NCBI GenBank assembly: GCA_963521185.1
Contig: CAUQTV010000004.1
Location: forward strand, 248,001-312,000
Reading direction: 5' to 3'
Length of the DNA stretch: 64,000 bases
Source of the DNA: Enterobacter_D sp963521185
GTDB taxonomy: Bacteria; Pseudomonadota; Gammaproteobacteria; Enterobacterales; Enterobacteriaceae
Shown here: one piece after another, positions 33,625 through 42,374 of the stretch
Layout: every line of letters begins with the position of its first letter
Numbering within the stretch: position 1 is the first letter of the stretch
Position numbers and translations under genes: made by a program
Notes under the pieces: model-generated
What the model was told of the DNA's origin: nothing
The model's database searches: none
What the model saw: the letters and a program-made list of their open reading frames with translations, nothing else

Positions 33625-34459
33625 CCTTATCCCGTTTTCCTGCGTAGACGGCCCGGGCAGCCGCCTGGCGCTGTTTTTACAGGGCTGCAATTTACGCTGT
33701 AAAAATTGCCATAATCCGTGGACCATCGGTCGCTGCAACCACTGCGGCGACTGCGCGCCCGCCTGCCCTCATCAGGCGCTGTCACTGTCGCAGGGCCGCA
33801 TACTCTGGAACGCGGCGGCCTGCCAGCAGTGCGATACCTGTTTGCAGCGTTGCCCGCAGCAGGCCACGCCGATGGCGCAAACAATGAGCGTTGAAGCCGT
33901 TATCGCGCAGATCAAAAAAGCGGTGGGGTTTATTGAGGGGATTACCGTCAGCGGCGGCGAAGCCACCACGCAACTGCCTTTTTTGCTGGCGCTGTTTGGC
34001 GCGATCAAAGCCGATCCCGACCTGGCGCATTTAACCTGCCTTGTGGACAGCAACGGTCTGTTAAGTGAAAGCGGCTGGCAGAAATTGCTGCCGCTGTTTG
34101 ACGGGGCGATGATCGATCTTAAAGCCTGGGATCCCGAATGTCATCGCCGCTTAACCGGGCGCGACAATGCGCAGATCAAACAGAGCCTGCGCTGGCTGGC
34201 GGCGCACCATAAACTCGCGGAGCTGCGGCTGCTGGCGATCCCGGATCGCACGGATTATGTGCAACACATTGATGAACTCGGTGACTTTATTGCGAGTCTG
34301 GCAGGCGTGCCGGTGCGCATCAATGCGTTTCACGCCCACGGCGTTTACGGCGAGGCAAAGAGCTGGCGCAGCGCAACGCCTGAGGATGTGGAACCTCTGG
34401 CGCAGGCCCTGCGCGAGCGTGGCGTCAGCAGGGTTATTCTCCCGGCGCTCTATCTTTAA
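33596..34459 (+). CDS. yjjW: YjjW, radical-SAM glycyl-radical-enzyme activase
   Basis: 287 residues, the E. coli length. The radical-SAM cluster is CNLRCKNC (Cys31, 35, 38); a ferredoxin-like insert then holds two more cysteine sets (47/50/53/57 and 76/79/82/86), fitting two extra 4Fe-4S clusters as in activases of the glycyl-radical type; VSGGEATTQLPF is the SAM GGE motif. It should abstract the hydrogen from Gly465 of YjjI. The ORF overlaps the end of yjjI by 29 bp, so the two are translationally linked. Its stop overlaps that of convergent yjjV. Confidence 0.93.
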   Translation: MNSRCALVSNLIPFSCVDGPGSRLALFLQGCNLRCKNCHNPWTIGRCNHCGDCAPACPHQALSLSQGRILWNAAACQQCDTCLQRCPQQATPMAQTMSVEAVIAQIKKAVGFIEGITVSGGEATTQLPFLLALFGAIKADPDLAHLTCLVDSNGLLSESGWQKLLPLFDGAMIDLKAWDPECHRRLTGRDNAQIKQSLRWLAAHHKLAELRLLAIPDRTDYVQHIDELGDFIASLAGVPVRINAFHAHGVYGEAKSWRSATPEDVEPLAQALRERGVSRVILPALYL

Positions 34460-35241
34460 AAGGTATCGTCAAAAAACAGGCGGCGGGTGTTGCGATAAAG
34501 CGCGTCGGCAAGCTCGTCCGGCGCTTCAGGCCGCAGCTCGCACAGCGTATCGAACACGCTCGCCACGCGCTCAGGCCGGTTAGGCTGGCCCTGAAAACCG
34601 TTGAGCGGCATATCCGGCGCGTCGGTTTCCAGCAGCAGCGAAGAGAGGGGCAGCGTTGCCATCACATCGCGGGTTTTGCTGGCGCGCGGGTAGGTAATGG
34701 TGCCGCCCACGCCAATAAAATAGCCCAGATCCACAAAGCGCAGCGCCTGTTGCAGACTGCCCGCAAAGCCGTGCACCACGCCCCGGCGCGGAACCTCTAT
34801 GCGCTTAAGATGCATCGCCAGCTTGTCGTGGGTGCGGCGCGAATGCAGGATCACCGGCAGCGAGTATTGCGCGGCCAGCCGAAGCTGTGCGTCGAGGATC
34901 GCTTCCTGGCGGGCAAACTGCGGATCTTCGCGGTAGAGATCGAGGCCGATCTCGCCGATGGCGACCAGCTTGTCCGACCGCACGGCGAGGTACGACTCAA
35001 GCGCTTCCAGGCCGCGATCGCTGTGCTGCTCAATCACAATCGGGTGCAGGCCGAGCGCCGCGTAGAGCGCCTCATGCTCGCGGGCCAGGGTTAACACGCG
35101 GGAAAAGTTCGCCGCTTCGGTGGCCGGAACGATAATGCGCTCCACGCCTGCGTTCGCTGCGCGGGCGAGGCTGGTCGCCTCATCGCCGCTAAAAGGCGGG
35201 AAATCAAAATGGCAGTGGGTGTCGATAAAGCGAAAACTCAC
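34456..35241 (-). CDS. yjjV: TatD-family metal-dependent hydrolase YjjV
   Basis: 261 residues (E. coli 259). It belongs to the amidohydrolase-like TatD DNases. The N-terminal DTHCHFDFPPF gives the HxH metal ligands, AIGEIGLDLYRED gives the bridging Glu, VILHSRRTHDK a further His, and LLETDAPDMPL the final Asp, all intact. Homologues TatD and YcfH degrade DNA or act on D-aminoacylated substrates; YjjV itself is little characterised. Its start overlaps the yjjU stop by 4 bp, so yjjU and yjjV form an operon. Confidence 0.93.
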   Translation of the reverse strand: MSFRFIDTHCHFDFPPFSGDEATSLARAANAGVERIIVPATEAANFSRVLTLAREHEALYAALGLHPIVIEQHSDRGLEALESYLAVRSDKLVAIGEIGLDLYREDPQFARQEAILDAQLRLAAQYSLPVILHSRRTHDKLAMHLKRIEVPRRGVVHGFAGSLQQALRFVDLGYFIGVGGTITYPRASKTRDVMATLPLSSLLLETDAPDMPLNGFQGQPNRPERVASVFDTLCELRPEAPDELADALYRNTRRLFFDDTF

Positions 35242-36317
35242 GACGCCGTACCCTCGTTATTAAAGGTGGTGTCGTTGGCGTGCGGCGCATCGACCACCAG
35301 CGGCGTGGTTAACACGTCGTTTGCCACCACGGCTGGGGGCACCACCACCGTTTGCGGCGTGACAATACGCGGCGCGTGGCGGATCAGCGGCGGCTCATCC
35401 ACCAGCAGTTTTCCCACGGTGGCGAGGAAATAGCGCCCGCAGAGGCGGCCCAGCTTGTAGTCATCGCGCAGGGCCGGTAAGCGGCTGCCCAGCGCCATAC
35501 TTTGCAGCAGCTTCGGCGGGTAGATTTCAAAAATGCGCAGATTACCCGGCGGTTTTTCAATGAATTGCTGGATCGCGTGATAGCTGGTTTCGTGGTGGTG
35601 CACCAGATTCATCAGCGGTTGCAGGCTGCTGTCCCCAAGCCAGCGCTCCATGCGCTTGAACCACTGCGGGGTGTAATACATTTGTGACGGCACGGTGCGG
35701 ATCACCACGATGGTTTTCGCCCCGCGTTTTGCCGCTTCCTGCACCGGGATCGCATCGCTGATGCCGCCGTCGAGATAATTCACCCCGTCGAGCATGACGC
35801 CGGAACGGTAAAAACCGGGGATCGCACTGGATGCGCGGATCAGATCAAGCCAGGTCTGATGCGTCGGCGAGAAGTAGCCCGGCGTATAGTCATCGCCCCG
35901 ACAGGCGCACATATAAAAGGATTTGCCACCGTCAAACAGGCGCGAAGCCGTATCCATCGCCAGCGGCATTTTGCTCGCCGTGGATTCAATCAGCCAGTCG
36001 AGATCGATAAGATTGCCGCCGCGCACAAAGCGCACCGGGTTGAAAAATTCGCGGGTGGTGGTGTAACGCATGATCACCTGACGCGCGTAGCCCGGCTGAT
36101 TACACAGGTAGGCGGAGAGGTTTTGCGCACCAGCGGAGGTGCCGAAAAAGAGGTCAAAGGGGTTGAATTGCGCGCGCATGAACTCGTCCAGTACGCCGGC
36201 GGTGAAAATGCCTCGTTGGCCGCCTCCCTCACACACGAGTGCGAGACGCCCCGGGCGAAATGAACTTAACGCAAGCGGTGCGATATTACCGAGCGTTACG
36301 GGAATGCGCTGTCCCAC
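35238..36317 (-). CDS. yjjU: Patatin-like phospholipase YjjU
   Basis: 359 residues (E. coli 357). A patatin-type serine hydrolase: the oxyanion-hole motif CEGGGQRGIF (about 30-39), the nucleophile elbow FGTSAGAQN with Ser near residue 62, and the catalytic Asp in LDGGISDA near 190 form the Ser-Asp dyad. The expected role is hydrolysis of lipid acyl chains; physiological substrates are unknown. There is no signal peptide. The C-terminal 60 residues are Pro/Val/Ala-rich and poorly conserved. It heads the yjjU-yjjV pair. Confidence 0.92.
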   Translation of the reverse strand: MGQRIPVTLGNIAPLALSSFRPGRLALVCEGGGQRGIFTAGVLDEFMRAQFNPFDLFFGTSAGAQNLSAYLCNQPGYARQVIMRYTTTREFFNPVRFVRGGNLIDLDWLIESTASKMPLAMDTASRLFDGGKSFYMCACRGDDYTPGYFSPTHQTWLDLIRASSAIPGFYRSGVMLDGVNYLDGGISDAIPVQEAAKRGAKTIVVIRTVPSQMYYTPQWFKRMERWLGDSSLQPLMNLVHHHETSYHAIQQFIEKPPGNLRIFEIYPPKLLQSMALGSRLPALRDDYKLGRLCGRYFLATVGKLLVDEPPLIRHAPRIVTPQTVVVPPAVVANDVLTTPLVVDAPHANDTTFNNEGTAS

Positions 36318-36442
36318 CCTGCTGTCCTGTTAAAATTTTAAAATTGTTGTGTCTATAAAGTAACGCAATTTTTCTATTACCGAAACCGTGAAAGCCAGTC
36401 ACGAGGACTGGCTTTGCAAGGTTGTCGGATTTTTACAACGCG

Positions 36443-36604
36443 CTACGGACGCCGACGGCCCATAAACAGGCTGACCAGGAAGATAATGATCCCGACGACA
36501 AAGACAATTTTTGCCGCACCCGCTGCCGTACCCGCCAGGCCACCGAAGCCCAGAGCGGCGGCAATTAACGCGATAACCAGAAATATAATGCCCCAACGAA
36601 ACAT
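36443..36604 (-). CDS. ytjA: Small membrane protein YtjA (DUF1328)
   Basis: 53 residues, the E. coli length. Two hydrophobic helices (about 3-21 and 29-46) joined by a Gly/Ala-rich turn GFGGLAGTAAGAAK, ending in the basic tail MGRRRP. This is the DUF1328/UPF0391 family of inner-membrane proteins of unknown function, often stress-induced. AGGAGAG precedes MFRWGII; a longer frame upstream of it is not conserved. It lies 114 bp downstream of osmY's stop-distal side on the same strand and may be read with it in stationary phase. Confidence 0.93.
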   Translation of the reverse strand: MFRWGIIFLVIALIAAALGFGGLAGTAAGAAKIVFVVGIIIFLVSLFMGRRRP

Positions 36605-36718
36605 AAGACTCTCCTTTACCATAGTTAACGTCGACCGCTGTTGGTGAGCGCTCAGGCTGCTCACTGCGATTTTTTTCGATTTGTTGCTTAGTACGCCCGG
36701 TTTAGCCGGGCGAATGTA

Positions 36719-37336
36719 TTACTTCGCTTTCAGATCGTTCTTGACGCTTTTCACACCCTCGACCGCTTTGGCGATGGTTTCCGCACGCTCGATTTGTGCC
36801 TGTGAATCAACCGTACCGGAGAGCTGCACCACGCCGTCGGTGGTTTCAACTTTCACCTTACGTGAAGGTACGATGTCATCGGCTAACAGTTTTGCTTTGA
36901 TTTCGCTGGTGGTGGCGGTGTCGCCTGCATAACCTTTCACAGACGAGGTTTTGCCGTCACGAACGTGCAGTTTATCGCTGACGGACGATACGCCCTCAAC
37001 CTGCTTCGCGACCTTCACCGCTTCTTCCGCCTGAGCCTGGCTTTCAACGAAACCGCTCAGCGTCACCACGGCTTTCTCTGTTTTCACAGAGATATCCGTG
37101 CTCTTGATACTTTCGTGATCGACCAGTGCCGCTTTTACCTTGGCGGTAATGGCGCTGTCATCCATGAAATTACCGACTTTATTCATAGAGCTATCGATTT
37201 TTTGCCCTGCGCTGTCGCCAGCGGACTGTGCTTTGTCGGTAGTGCTGTTTTCCGCCAGAGCGGAACCGCTTACAAGCACAGAGCCCAGCATCACTGCCAG
37301 CAGAGTTTTCGAAATCTTCAGTCTTGTTATAGTCAT
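36719..37336 (-). CDS. osmY: Osmotically inducible periplasmic protein OsmY
   Basis: 205 residues (E. coli 201). A signal peptide ends at GSALA-ENS (about residue 29). Two BON domains follow (about 58-125 and 137-203), each with the typical DxxVxxxVxxAL start and a central conserved Gly (VTLSGFV, VQLSGTV). BON domains bind phospholipid surfaces; OsmY is thought to act as a periplasmic chaperone or envelope protectant under osmotic and stationary-phase stress. It has a long leader with a sigma-S-like promoter. Confidence 0.95.
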   Translation of the reverse strand: MTITRLKISKTLLAVMLGSVLVSGSALAENSTTDKAQSAGDSAGQKIDSSMNKVGNFMDDSAITAKVKAALVDHESIKSTDISVKTEKAVVTLSGFVESQAQAEEAVKVAKQVEGVSSVSDKLHVRDGKTSSVKGYAGDTATTSEIKAKLLADDIVPSRKVKVETTDGVVQLSGTVDSQAQIERAETIAKAVEGVKSVKNDLKAK

Positions 37337-37510
37337 CGATGTGTTCCTGTTAGTTCGCCCGCTATTTGGGCCTGAAGCTGTTAAAAAGAGCCTAACTCCA
37401 GTTTTTAATATTGCGGTACACGCTGATGCAGGATTGAACGACTAATATTCACGCATTGAACAGTGCATTCATCCACGCATCTGGTAACCACTTTGTTAAA
37501 TATAGCTAAC
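37337..37510 (-). promoter_or_regulatory. osmY leader and sigma-S-type promoter
   Basis: A minus-strand CTATATTTAA (37496-37505) resembles the E. coli osmY -10 and its flanks (TACCATTGTTAG before it). Start of transcription near 37490 would give a leader of about 150 bases. E. coli osmY is a classic RpoS gene; assignment here rests on sequence similarity. Confidence 0.6.
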
Positions 37511-37615
37511 AATGGTAAAAACGCTTGCGCGATGGAACAAAAAATGAGCGTACAGAGAGAAAAGCAGGGTATTTAAGAACATTCCGCAAGGGATTAAAAA
37601 GACAGGGAAAGTGAC

Positions 37616-37639
37616 AGAGCACGGCGGCTGCCGTGCTCT
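37616..37639. terminator. Hairpin after prfC
   Basis: A perfect 10-bp stem AGAGCACGGC/GCCGTGCTCT with a 4-base loop, 13 bp beyond the prfC stop. There is no clear U-run on either side, so it may stabilise the 3' end rather than terminate by itself. Confidence 0.6.
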
Positions 37640-37652
37640 GGAGAGCAGATGA

Positions 37653-39242
37653 TTAGTGTTCGCGCGTTTTGCGGAACTGAACGTCCGGGTAACGTTCCTG
37701 CGTCAGGTTAAGGTTCACCATCGTCGGCGCGATATAGGTGAGGTTGTCACCGCCATCAAGCGCCAGCTGGATTTCGTTCTTGCGCTTGAACTCTTCGAAT
37801 TTCTTCACGTCGGTGCTCTCCACCCAGCGGGCGGTGGCGACGTTAACGGATTCGTAGATGGCCTCAACGTTGTATTCGCTCTTCAGACGGGCAACGACCA
37901 CGTCGAACTGCAACACACCCACCGCGCCCACGATCAGATCGTTGTTCGAAATCGGACGGAAAACCTGCACCGCACCCTCTTCCGAAAGCTGAACCAGACC
38001 TTTGAGCAGCTGCTTCTGTTTCAGCGGATCGCGCAGACGAATACGGCGGAACAGCTCCGGCGCAAAGTTCGGGATGCCGGTGAACTTCATCATCTCGCCC
38101 TGCGTGAAGGTGTCGCCGATCTGAATGGTGCCGTGGTTGTGCAGACCGAGGATGTCGCCGGGGAAGGCTTCTTCCACGTGAGAACGGTCGCCGGCCATAA
38201 AGGTTAGCGCGTCAGAAATCACCACGTCTTTACCGGTACGCACCTGGCGCAGCTTCATGCCCTTCTCGTACTTGCCGGACACCACGCGCAAAAACGCCAC
38301 GCGGTCGCGGTGTTTCGGATCCATGTTGGCCTGAATCTTAAACACAAAGCCGGTGAACTTCTCTTCAGCCGCTTCCACCAGGCGGACGTCGGTTTTACGC
38401 GGCATCGGCGCAGGTGCCCATTCCACTAAGCCGTCCAGCATATGGTCAACGCCAAAGTTACCGAGCGCGGTACCGAAGAAGACCGGAGTGATTTCGCCCG
38501 CGAGGAACAGATCCTGGTCAAATTCGTTGGATGCGCCCTGCACCAGCTCCAGCTCGTCACGCAGCTGTTTCGCCAGGTCTTCACCCACGGCGGCGTCGAG
38601 ATCCGGGTTGTGCAGACCTTTTACGATGCGCACTTCCTGGATGGTGTGGCCTTTACCGGTCTGGTAGAGATAGGTTTCGTCTTTATAAAGGTGGTAAACG
38701 CCTTTAAACAGTTTCCCGCAGCCAATCGGCCAGGTAATGGGCGCGCAGCCAATCTTAAGTTCGCGCTCAACCTCATCCAGCACTTCCATCGGATCGCGGA
38801 TGTCACGGTCAAGTTTGTTCATGAAGGTCAGGATCGGCGTGTCACGCAGACGGGTGACTTCCATCAGCTTGCGGGTCCGGTCTTCAACGCCTTTGGCGGC
38901 ATCGATAACCATCAGGCAGCAGTCCACCGCCGTTAGCGTGCGGTAGGTATCTTCGGAGAAGTCTTCGTGGCCTGGGGTGTCGAGCAGGTTAACCAGGCAG
39001 TCGTGATACGGGAACTGCATCACGGACGTGGTGATGGAGATACCACGCTGCTTTTCCATTTCCATCCAGTCCGACTTTGCGTGCTGGCTGGAACCACGGC
39101 CTTTTACCGTACCGGCGGTCTGAATGGCCTGTCCGAACAGCAGCACCTTCTCGGTGATGGTGGTTTTACCGGCATCGGGGTGAGAGATAATGGCAAACGT
39201 GCGGCGCTTCGCCACCTCAAGTAAAAAAGGAGACAACGTCAT
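37653..39242 (-). CDS. prfC: Peptide chain release factor 3
   Basis: 529 residues, the E. coli length. RF3 is the GTPase that recycles RF1 and RF2 after termination and helps quality control on the ribosome. GTPase motifs: SHPDAGKTT (20-28), DTPGHEDF (about 88-95), NKLDRD (about 142-147). Domains II (about 290-380) and III follow. The chosen ATG (MTLSPFLLEV) matches E. coli; a 7-residue upstream extension is not used. It follows yjjG on the same strand after 125 bp and probably has its own promoter. Confidence 0.97.
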   Translation of the reverse strand: MTLSPFLLEVAKRRTFAIISHPDAGKTTITEKVLLFGQAIQTAGTVKGRGSSQHAKSDWMEMEKQRGISITTSVMQFPYHDCLVNLLDTPGHEDFSEDTYRTLTAVDCCLMVIDAAKGVEDRTRKLMEVTRLRDTPILTFMNKLDRDIRDPMEVLDEVERELKIGCAPITWPIGCGKLFKGVYHLYKDETYLYQTGKGHTIQEVRIVKGLHNPDLDAAVGEDLAKQLRDELELVQGASNEFDQDLFLAGEITPVFFGTALGNFGVDHMLDGLVEWAPAPMPRKTDVRLVEAAEEKFTGFVFKIQANMDPKHRDRVAFLRVVSGKYEKGMKLRQVRTGKDVVISDALTFMAGDRSHVEEAFPGDILGLHNHGTIQIGDTFTQGEMMKFTGIPNFAPELFRRIRLRDPLKQKQLLKGLVQLSEEGAVQVFRPISNNDLIVGAVGVLQFDVVVARLKSEYNVEAIYESVNVATARWVESTDVKKFEEFKRKNEIQLALDGGDNLTYIAPTMVNLNLTQERYPDVQFRKTREH

Positions 39243-39367
39243 AATTACATTCTTCTGTGTCAATGCGCGGCGTTAACCGCGCAGCATGAAATCGAAATTG
39301 CGGCTGTTGCCCAATAAGGGGCATCCCAATAATGGGCGTATTGTACTCAAGTGTTTTTGACAGACAA

Positions 39368-40045
39368 TCAATGTTTACACAGGAGTTGCTCCAGTTCGCT
39401 CAGCGACGTAACGGTCCAGGTCGGGGTGATCCCTTCCGGTAGCGCACGCGCATTGGCATTTAACCAGCAGGTTGACAGCCCGGCATTGATACCGCCCAGG
39501 ATGTCGGACTCGGCGGTGTCACCCACCATTAATACGCGAGAGCGATCCGGGTTTCCCGCCTGCGCCAGCGTGTAATCAAAAATATGCGGATGCGGTTTCG
39601 CCACGCCCACCTGTTCGGAGATGATCAATAAATCAAAATAGTCGCGCAGGCCCGTGCGCTCAAGACGGATCTCCTGAAGCGCGGTAAAACCGTTGGTAAT
39701 GATCCCCAACTTCACTTTACCTTTCAGCGCGTTGAGCAGTGAAAGCGCCCCCGGCAGCGGGGTGCAGATTTCAGCCATCGCATTGAGAAACGCGGCGTTT
39801 AAATCCCCTGCCGCCACGTTAAGCTTTGACGCCCACCCTTCAAAGCGCTGGTGCTGTAGCTGAAGCGCGGTGATAGAACCATTCTGATAATCGACCCACA
39901 ACGGCTTGTTAACAGACTGATAGTCCTGAAAATCTTCGGCGGTAAAGGTCACGCTGTAGTCGAGAAACATCCGCTGTAAGCCCCCGAACGAATCGAAGGT
40001 AAACAGCGTTTCGTCGGCGTCAAAGAAAATCCAGTCCCAGTTCAT
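39368..40045 (-). CDS. yjjG: HAD-family nucleotidase YjjG
   Basis: 225 residues, the E. coli length. This 5'-nucleotidase prefers dUMP, dTMP and UMP and protects against mutagenic pyrimidine analogues. HAD motif I is FFDADETLFTFDS (Asp9 nucleophile), motif II IITNGF near 108, and motifs III/IV in the GVAKPHPHIF and MVGDTAESDILGG stretches. It lies 20 bp after rimI in a holD-rimI-yjjG operon. Confidence 0.96.
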   Translation of the reverse strand: MNWDWIFFDADETLFTFDSFGGLQRMFLDYSVTFTAEDFQDYQSVNKPLWVDYQNGSITALQLQHQRFEGWASKLNVAAGDLNAAFLNAMAEICTPLPGALSLLNALKGKVKLGIITNGFTALQEIRLERTGLRDYFDLLIISEQVGVAKPHPHIFDYTLAQAGNPDRSRVLMVGDTAESDILGGINAGLSTCWLNANARALPEGITPTWTVTSLSELEQLLCKH

Positions 40046-40065
40046 TACATCACCTTCGGGTTTGT

Positions 40066-40506
40066 TTAAATCGGTAGCGCCATGATGATGGCGTCTTCGC
40101 GTCCGTCTGCGGTCGGATAGTAGTTGCGGCGCACGGTGGCTTCGTTAAAACCAAGGCTTTCATACAGCGCAATGGCGGAGGCGTTTGAAGCTCTCACCTC
40201 CAGCCACAGCGTCAGCACATCACGTTTTTCCAGCTCGTCGATCAGGTGCGTTAACAGCGCACGCCCCAGCCCCTTGCGCTGAAACGCCGGATCGACGGCG
40301 ATGTTAAACAGCGTGGCTTCGTCGAGCACCACCTGAGTGATGGCAAACGCCGCCAGCGTCTCACCCGACATCAGACGGAGGTTGAGATAACGCTCACCCT
40401 GGTTACTGGCGAAGGTTTTTTCACTCCACGGAAAAGCGTGTGCGCGTTGTTCTATCTGAAAGGCCGCCGCTAAATCAGTCGTGGTGAGGGAAGAAATCGT
40501 GTTCAT
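40066..40506 (-). CDS. rimI: Ribosomal-protein alanine N-acetyltransferase RimI
   Basis: 146 residues (E. coli 148). This GNAT enzyme acetylates the N-terminal Ala of ribosomal protein S18 with acetyl-CoA. The acetyl-CoA loop QRKGLGRALL (about 77-86) and the substrate-binding NEATVRRNYYPTADGREDAIIM tail are intact. The start MNTISSLTTTD matches E. coli; the gene overlaps the end of holD by 32 bp in another frame, the usual translational coupling. Confidence 0.95.
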   Translation of the reverse strand: MNTISSLTTTDLAAAFQIEQRAHAFPWSEKTFASNQGERYLNLRLMSGETLAAFAITQVVLDEATLFNIAVDPAFQRKGLGRALLTHLIDELEKRDVLTLWLEVRASNASAIALYESLGFNEATVRRNYYPTADGREDAIIMALPI

Positions 40507-40888
40507 GTTCGCAGATTTGTTGCCATAGCGCGGCACGCGCCGCAGGGTTTGCCCGTAATTCATCGAATGCCGGAGATGAGACTCGCACGCCTTCCGGCAG
40601 CGCGGTTTCTTCCGTGCCCAGCAGCCAGCTGTGACAGTGACTCCCCGGCGGCAGCATAGCGACGCGTTCGGGCGTCAGTTGCAGTACCTGATCCGGCGTC
40701 ACCGTCAGCGCGCGCAAAACGTCGCCGATCAACGGCTCGGTGAGAGCGGGCAACGTGGGCGACACCATCACCAGACGGATATGGGCCGGCAGCGAAATCG
40801 CAATTTCGCCCTGCAACGCCGCAGGCAAGCGCAAAGCCCACTGGGTAATGCCCAGCTGCTGTAATTGCCAGTCGCGTCGGGATGTCAT
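40475..40888 (-). CDS. holD: DNA polymerase III psi subunit
   Basis: 137 residues, the E. coli length. Psi joins chi (HolC) to the clamp loader, linking it to single-strand binding protein. The N-terminal peptide MTSRRDWQLQQLGITQWALR, which binds the clamp-loader collar, and the PPGSHCHSWLLG core are conserved. No catalytic activity is expected. It starts the holD-rimI-yjjG operon and is divergent from rsmC over 103 bp. Confidence 0.95.
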   Translation of the reverse strand: MTSRRDWQLQQLGITQWALRLPAALQGEIAISLPAHIRLVMVSPTLPALTEPLIGDVLRALTVTPDQVLQLTPERVAMLPPGSHCHSWLLGTEETALPEGVRVSSPAFDELRANPAARAALWQQICEHEHDFFPHHD

Positions 40889-40991
40889 AGCGGATCACTC
40901 CTGTCTGTCAGGCGCGCAAATATAGCAAATTCGTCGTATCTGCGCCAACAAACAACTATAATCGGCGGCTGAGTTTATTGAGGAGTGTTTC

Positions 40992-42020
40992 ATGTCTGCA
41001 TTTACCCCGGCAAGTGAAGTCTTGCTGCGCCACAGTGATGATTTCGAAGAGAGCCGTATTCTGTTTGCCGGAGATATGCAGGATGACCTGCCTGCGCGCC
41101 TGGAGACTGCGGGAAGCCGTGCCCACACCCAACAGTTTCACCACTGGCAGGCGTTAAGCCGCCAGATGGACGATCGCGTGCGCTTTAGCCTGGTGGCGGA
41201 AGCCGCTGACGTCGGCGACAGCAATACGCTGATCTACTACTGGCCGAAGAACAAACCCGAAGCCCAGTTCCAGTTGATGAACCTGTTATCGCTGCTGCCC
41301 GTGGGCACTGATATTTTCGTCGTCGGCGAAAACCGCAGCGGCGTACGCAGCGCCGAACAGATGCTTGACGCCTTCTGCCCGCTGAACAAAGTCGACAGCG
41401 CGCGTCGCTGCGGCCTGTATCATGGCCGTCTGGAAAAACAGCCAGAATTCGACGCGCAAGCGTTCTGGGATGAGTACAGCCTCGACGCGCTGACCGTCAA
41501 AACGCTGCCGGGCGTCTTTAGCCGTGACGATCTCGACGTGGGTAGCCGACTGCTGCTTTCCACCCTCACGCCGCATACGAAAGGCAAAGTGCTGGACGTG
41601 GGCTGCGGTGCGGGTGTGCTGTCCGCCGTGCTGGCAAGCCATTCACCGAAAGTACGCCTGTCGCTGTGTGACGTGAGCGCCCCGGCGGTGGAAGCCAGCC
41701 GCGCAACGCTTGCTGCCAACGGTATAGAAGGTGACGTGTTTGCCAGTAACGTCTTCTCCGACGTGACCGGGCGCTTTGATATGATCATCTCAAACCCGCC
41801 GTTCCACGATGGTCTGCAAACCAGCCTTGAAGCCGCACAAACCCTGATTCGTGGCGCGGTGCGTCACCTTAACAGCGGTGGCGAACTGCGCATCGTGGCT
41901 AACGCCTTCCTGCCTTACCCGCAGGTGCTGGACGAGACCTTTGGCTTCCACGAAGTGCTGGCGCAAAACGGCCGTTTTAAAGTCTATCGCACCGTTTTAA
42001 CCCGCCAGGCGAAACGCTAA
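40992..42020 (+). CDS. rsmC: 16S rRNA m2G1207 methyltransferase RsmC
   Basis: 342 residues (E. coli 343). It methylates N2 of G1207 in 16S rRNA of the 30S subunit. The N-terminal half is a degenerate, non-catalytic methyltransferase domain; the C-terminal half has the SAM site VLDVGCGAGVLSAVLA (about 196-211) and the active-site NPPFHDG (about 264-270). TGAGGAGTGTTTC precedes the ATG. It lies just upstream of the Leu tRNA cluster on the same strand. Confidence 0.96.
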   Translation: MSAFTPASEVLLRHSDDFEESRILFAGDMQDDLPARLETAGSRAHTQQFHHWQALSRQMDDRVRFSLVAEAADVGDSNTLIYYWPKNKPEAQFQLMNLLSLLPVGTDIFVVGENRSGVRSAEQMLDAFCPLNKVDSARRCGLYHGRLEKQPEFDAQAFWDEYSLDALTVKTLPGVFSRDDLDVGSRLLLSTLTPHTKGKVLDVGCGAGVLSAVLASHSPKVRLSLCDVSAPAVEASRATLAANGIEGDVFASNVFSDVTGRFDMIISNPPFHDGLQTSLEAAQTLIRGAVRHLNSGGELRIVANAFLPYPQVLDETFGFHEVLAQNGRFKVYRTVLTRQAKR

Positions 42021-42073
42021 GCGACAAAGTGCCGTTTTTTGCAGCGATTGAAGAAGCGGCACGTAATTAACAG

Positions 42074-42101
42074 TTGACGAAAAGCGTAAAACATCTAGAA
42101 T
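42074..42101 (+). promoter_or_regulatory. Promoter of the tRNA-Leu operon
   Basis: TTGACG (42074-42079), a 16-bp spacer and TAGAAT (42096-42101), followed by the GC-rich discriminator GCCTCCG typical of stringently controlled stable-RNA promoters. The first tRNA begins about 33 bp after the expected start point. Confidence 0.82.
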
Positions 42102-42141
42102 TCGCCTCCGTGGTTACGATACTTCAGGGTATCGATGGTAT

Positions 42142-42228
42142 GCGATGGTGGCGGAATTGGTAGACGCGCTAGCTTCAGGTGTTAGTGTCCTTACGGACGT
42201 GGGGGTTCAAGTCCCCCCCCTCGCACCA
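42142..42228 (+). tRNA. tRNA-Leu (CAG), first copy
   Basis: 87 bases with encoded CCA. Anticodon loop CTTCAGG gives CAG, reading CUG. It has the long class-II variable arm (GTCC-TTAC-GGAC fully paired), TTCAAGT T-loop and GCGATGG acceptor strand. Position 5 is T against C68, a mismatch. Corresponds to the leuQPV cluster of E. coli, located next to rsmC. Confidence 0.98.
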
Positions 42229-42256
42229 TAAACCATGTTGATATTGCTCTCACCGG

Positions 42257-42343
42257 GCGACGGTGGCGGAATTGGTAGACGCGCTAGCTTCAGGTGTTAG
42301 TGTCTTTACGGACGTGGGGGTTCAAGTCCCCCCCCTCGCACCA
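42257..42343 (+). tRNA. tRNA-Leu (CAG), second copy
   Basis: 87 bases with CCA, identical to the first copy except C at position 5 (again unpaired with C68) and T for C in the variable arm (GTCT), giving a G-T wobble pair. 28 bp separate it from the first copy. Confidence 0.98.
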
Positions 42344-42374
42344 ACGAGGCGATATCAAAAAATAAGATAACTGT

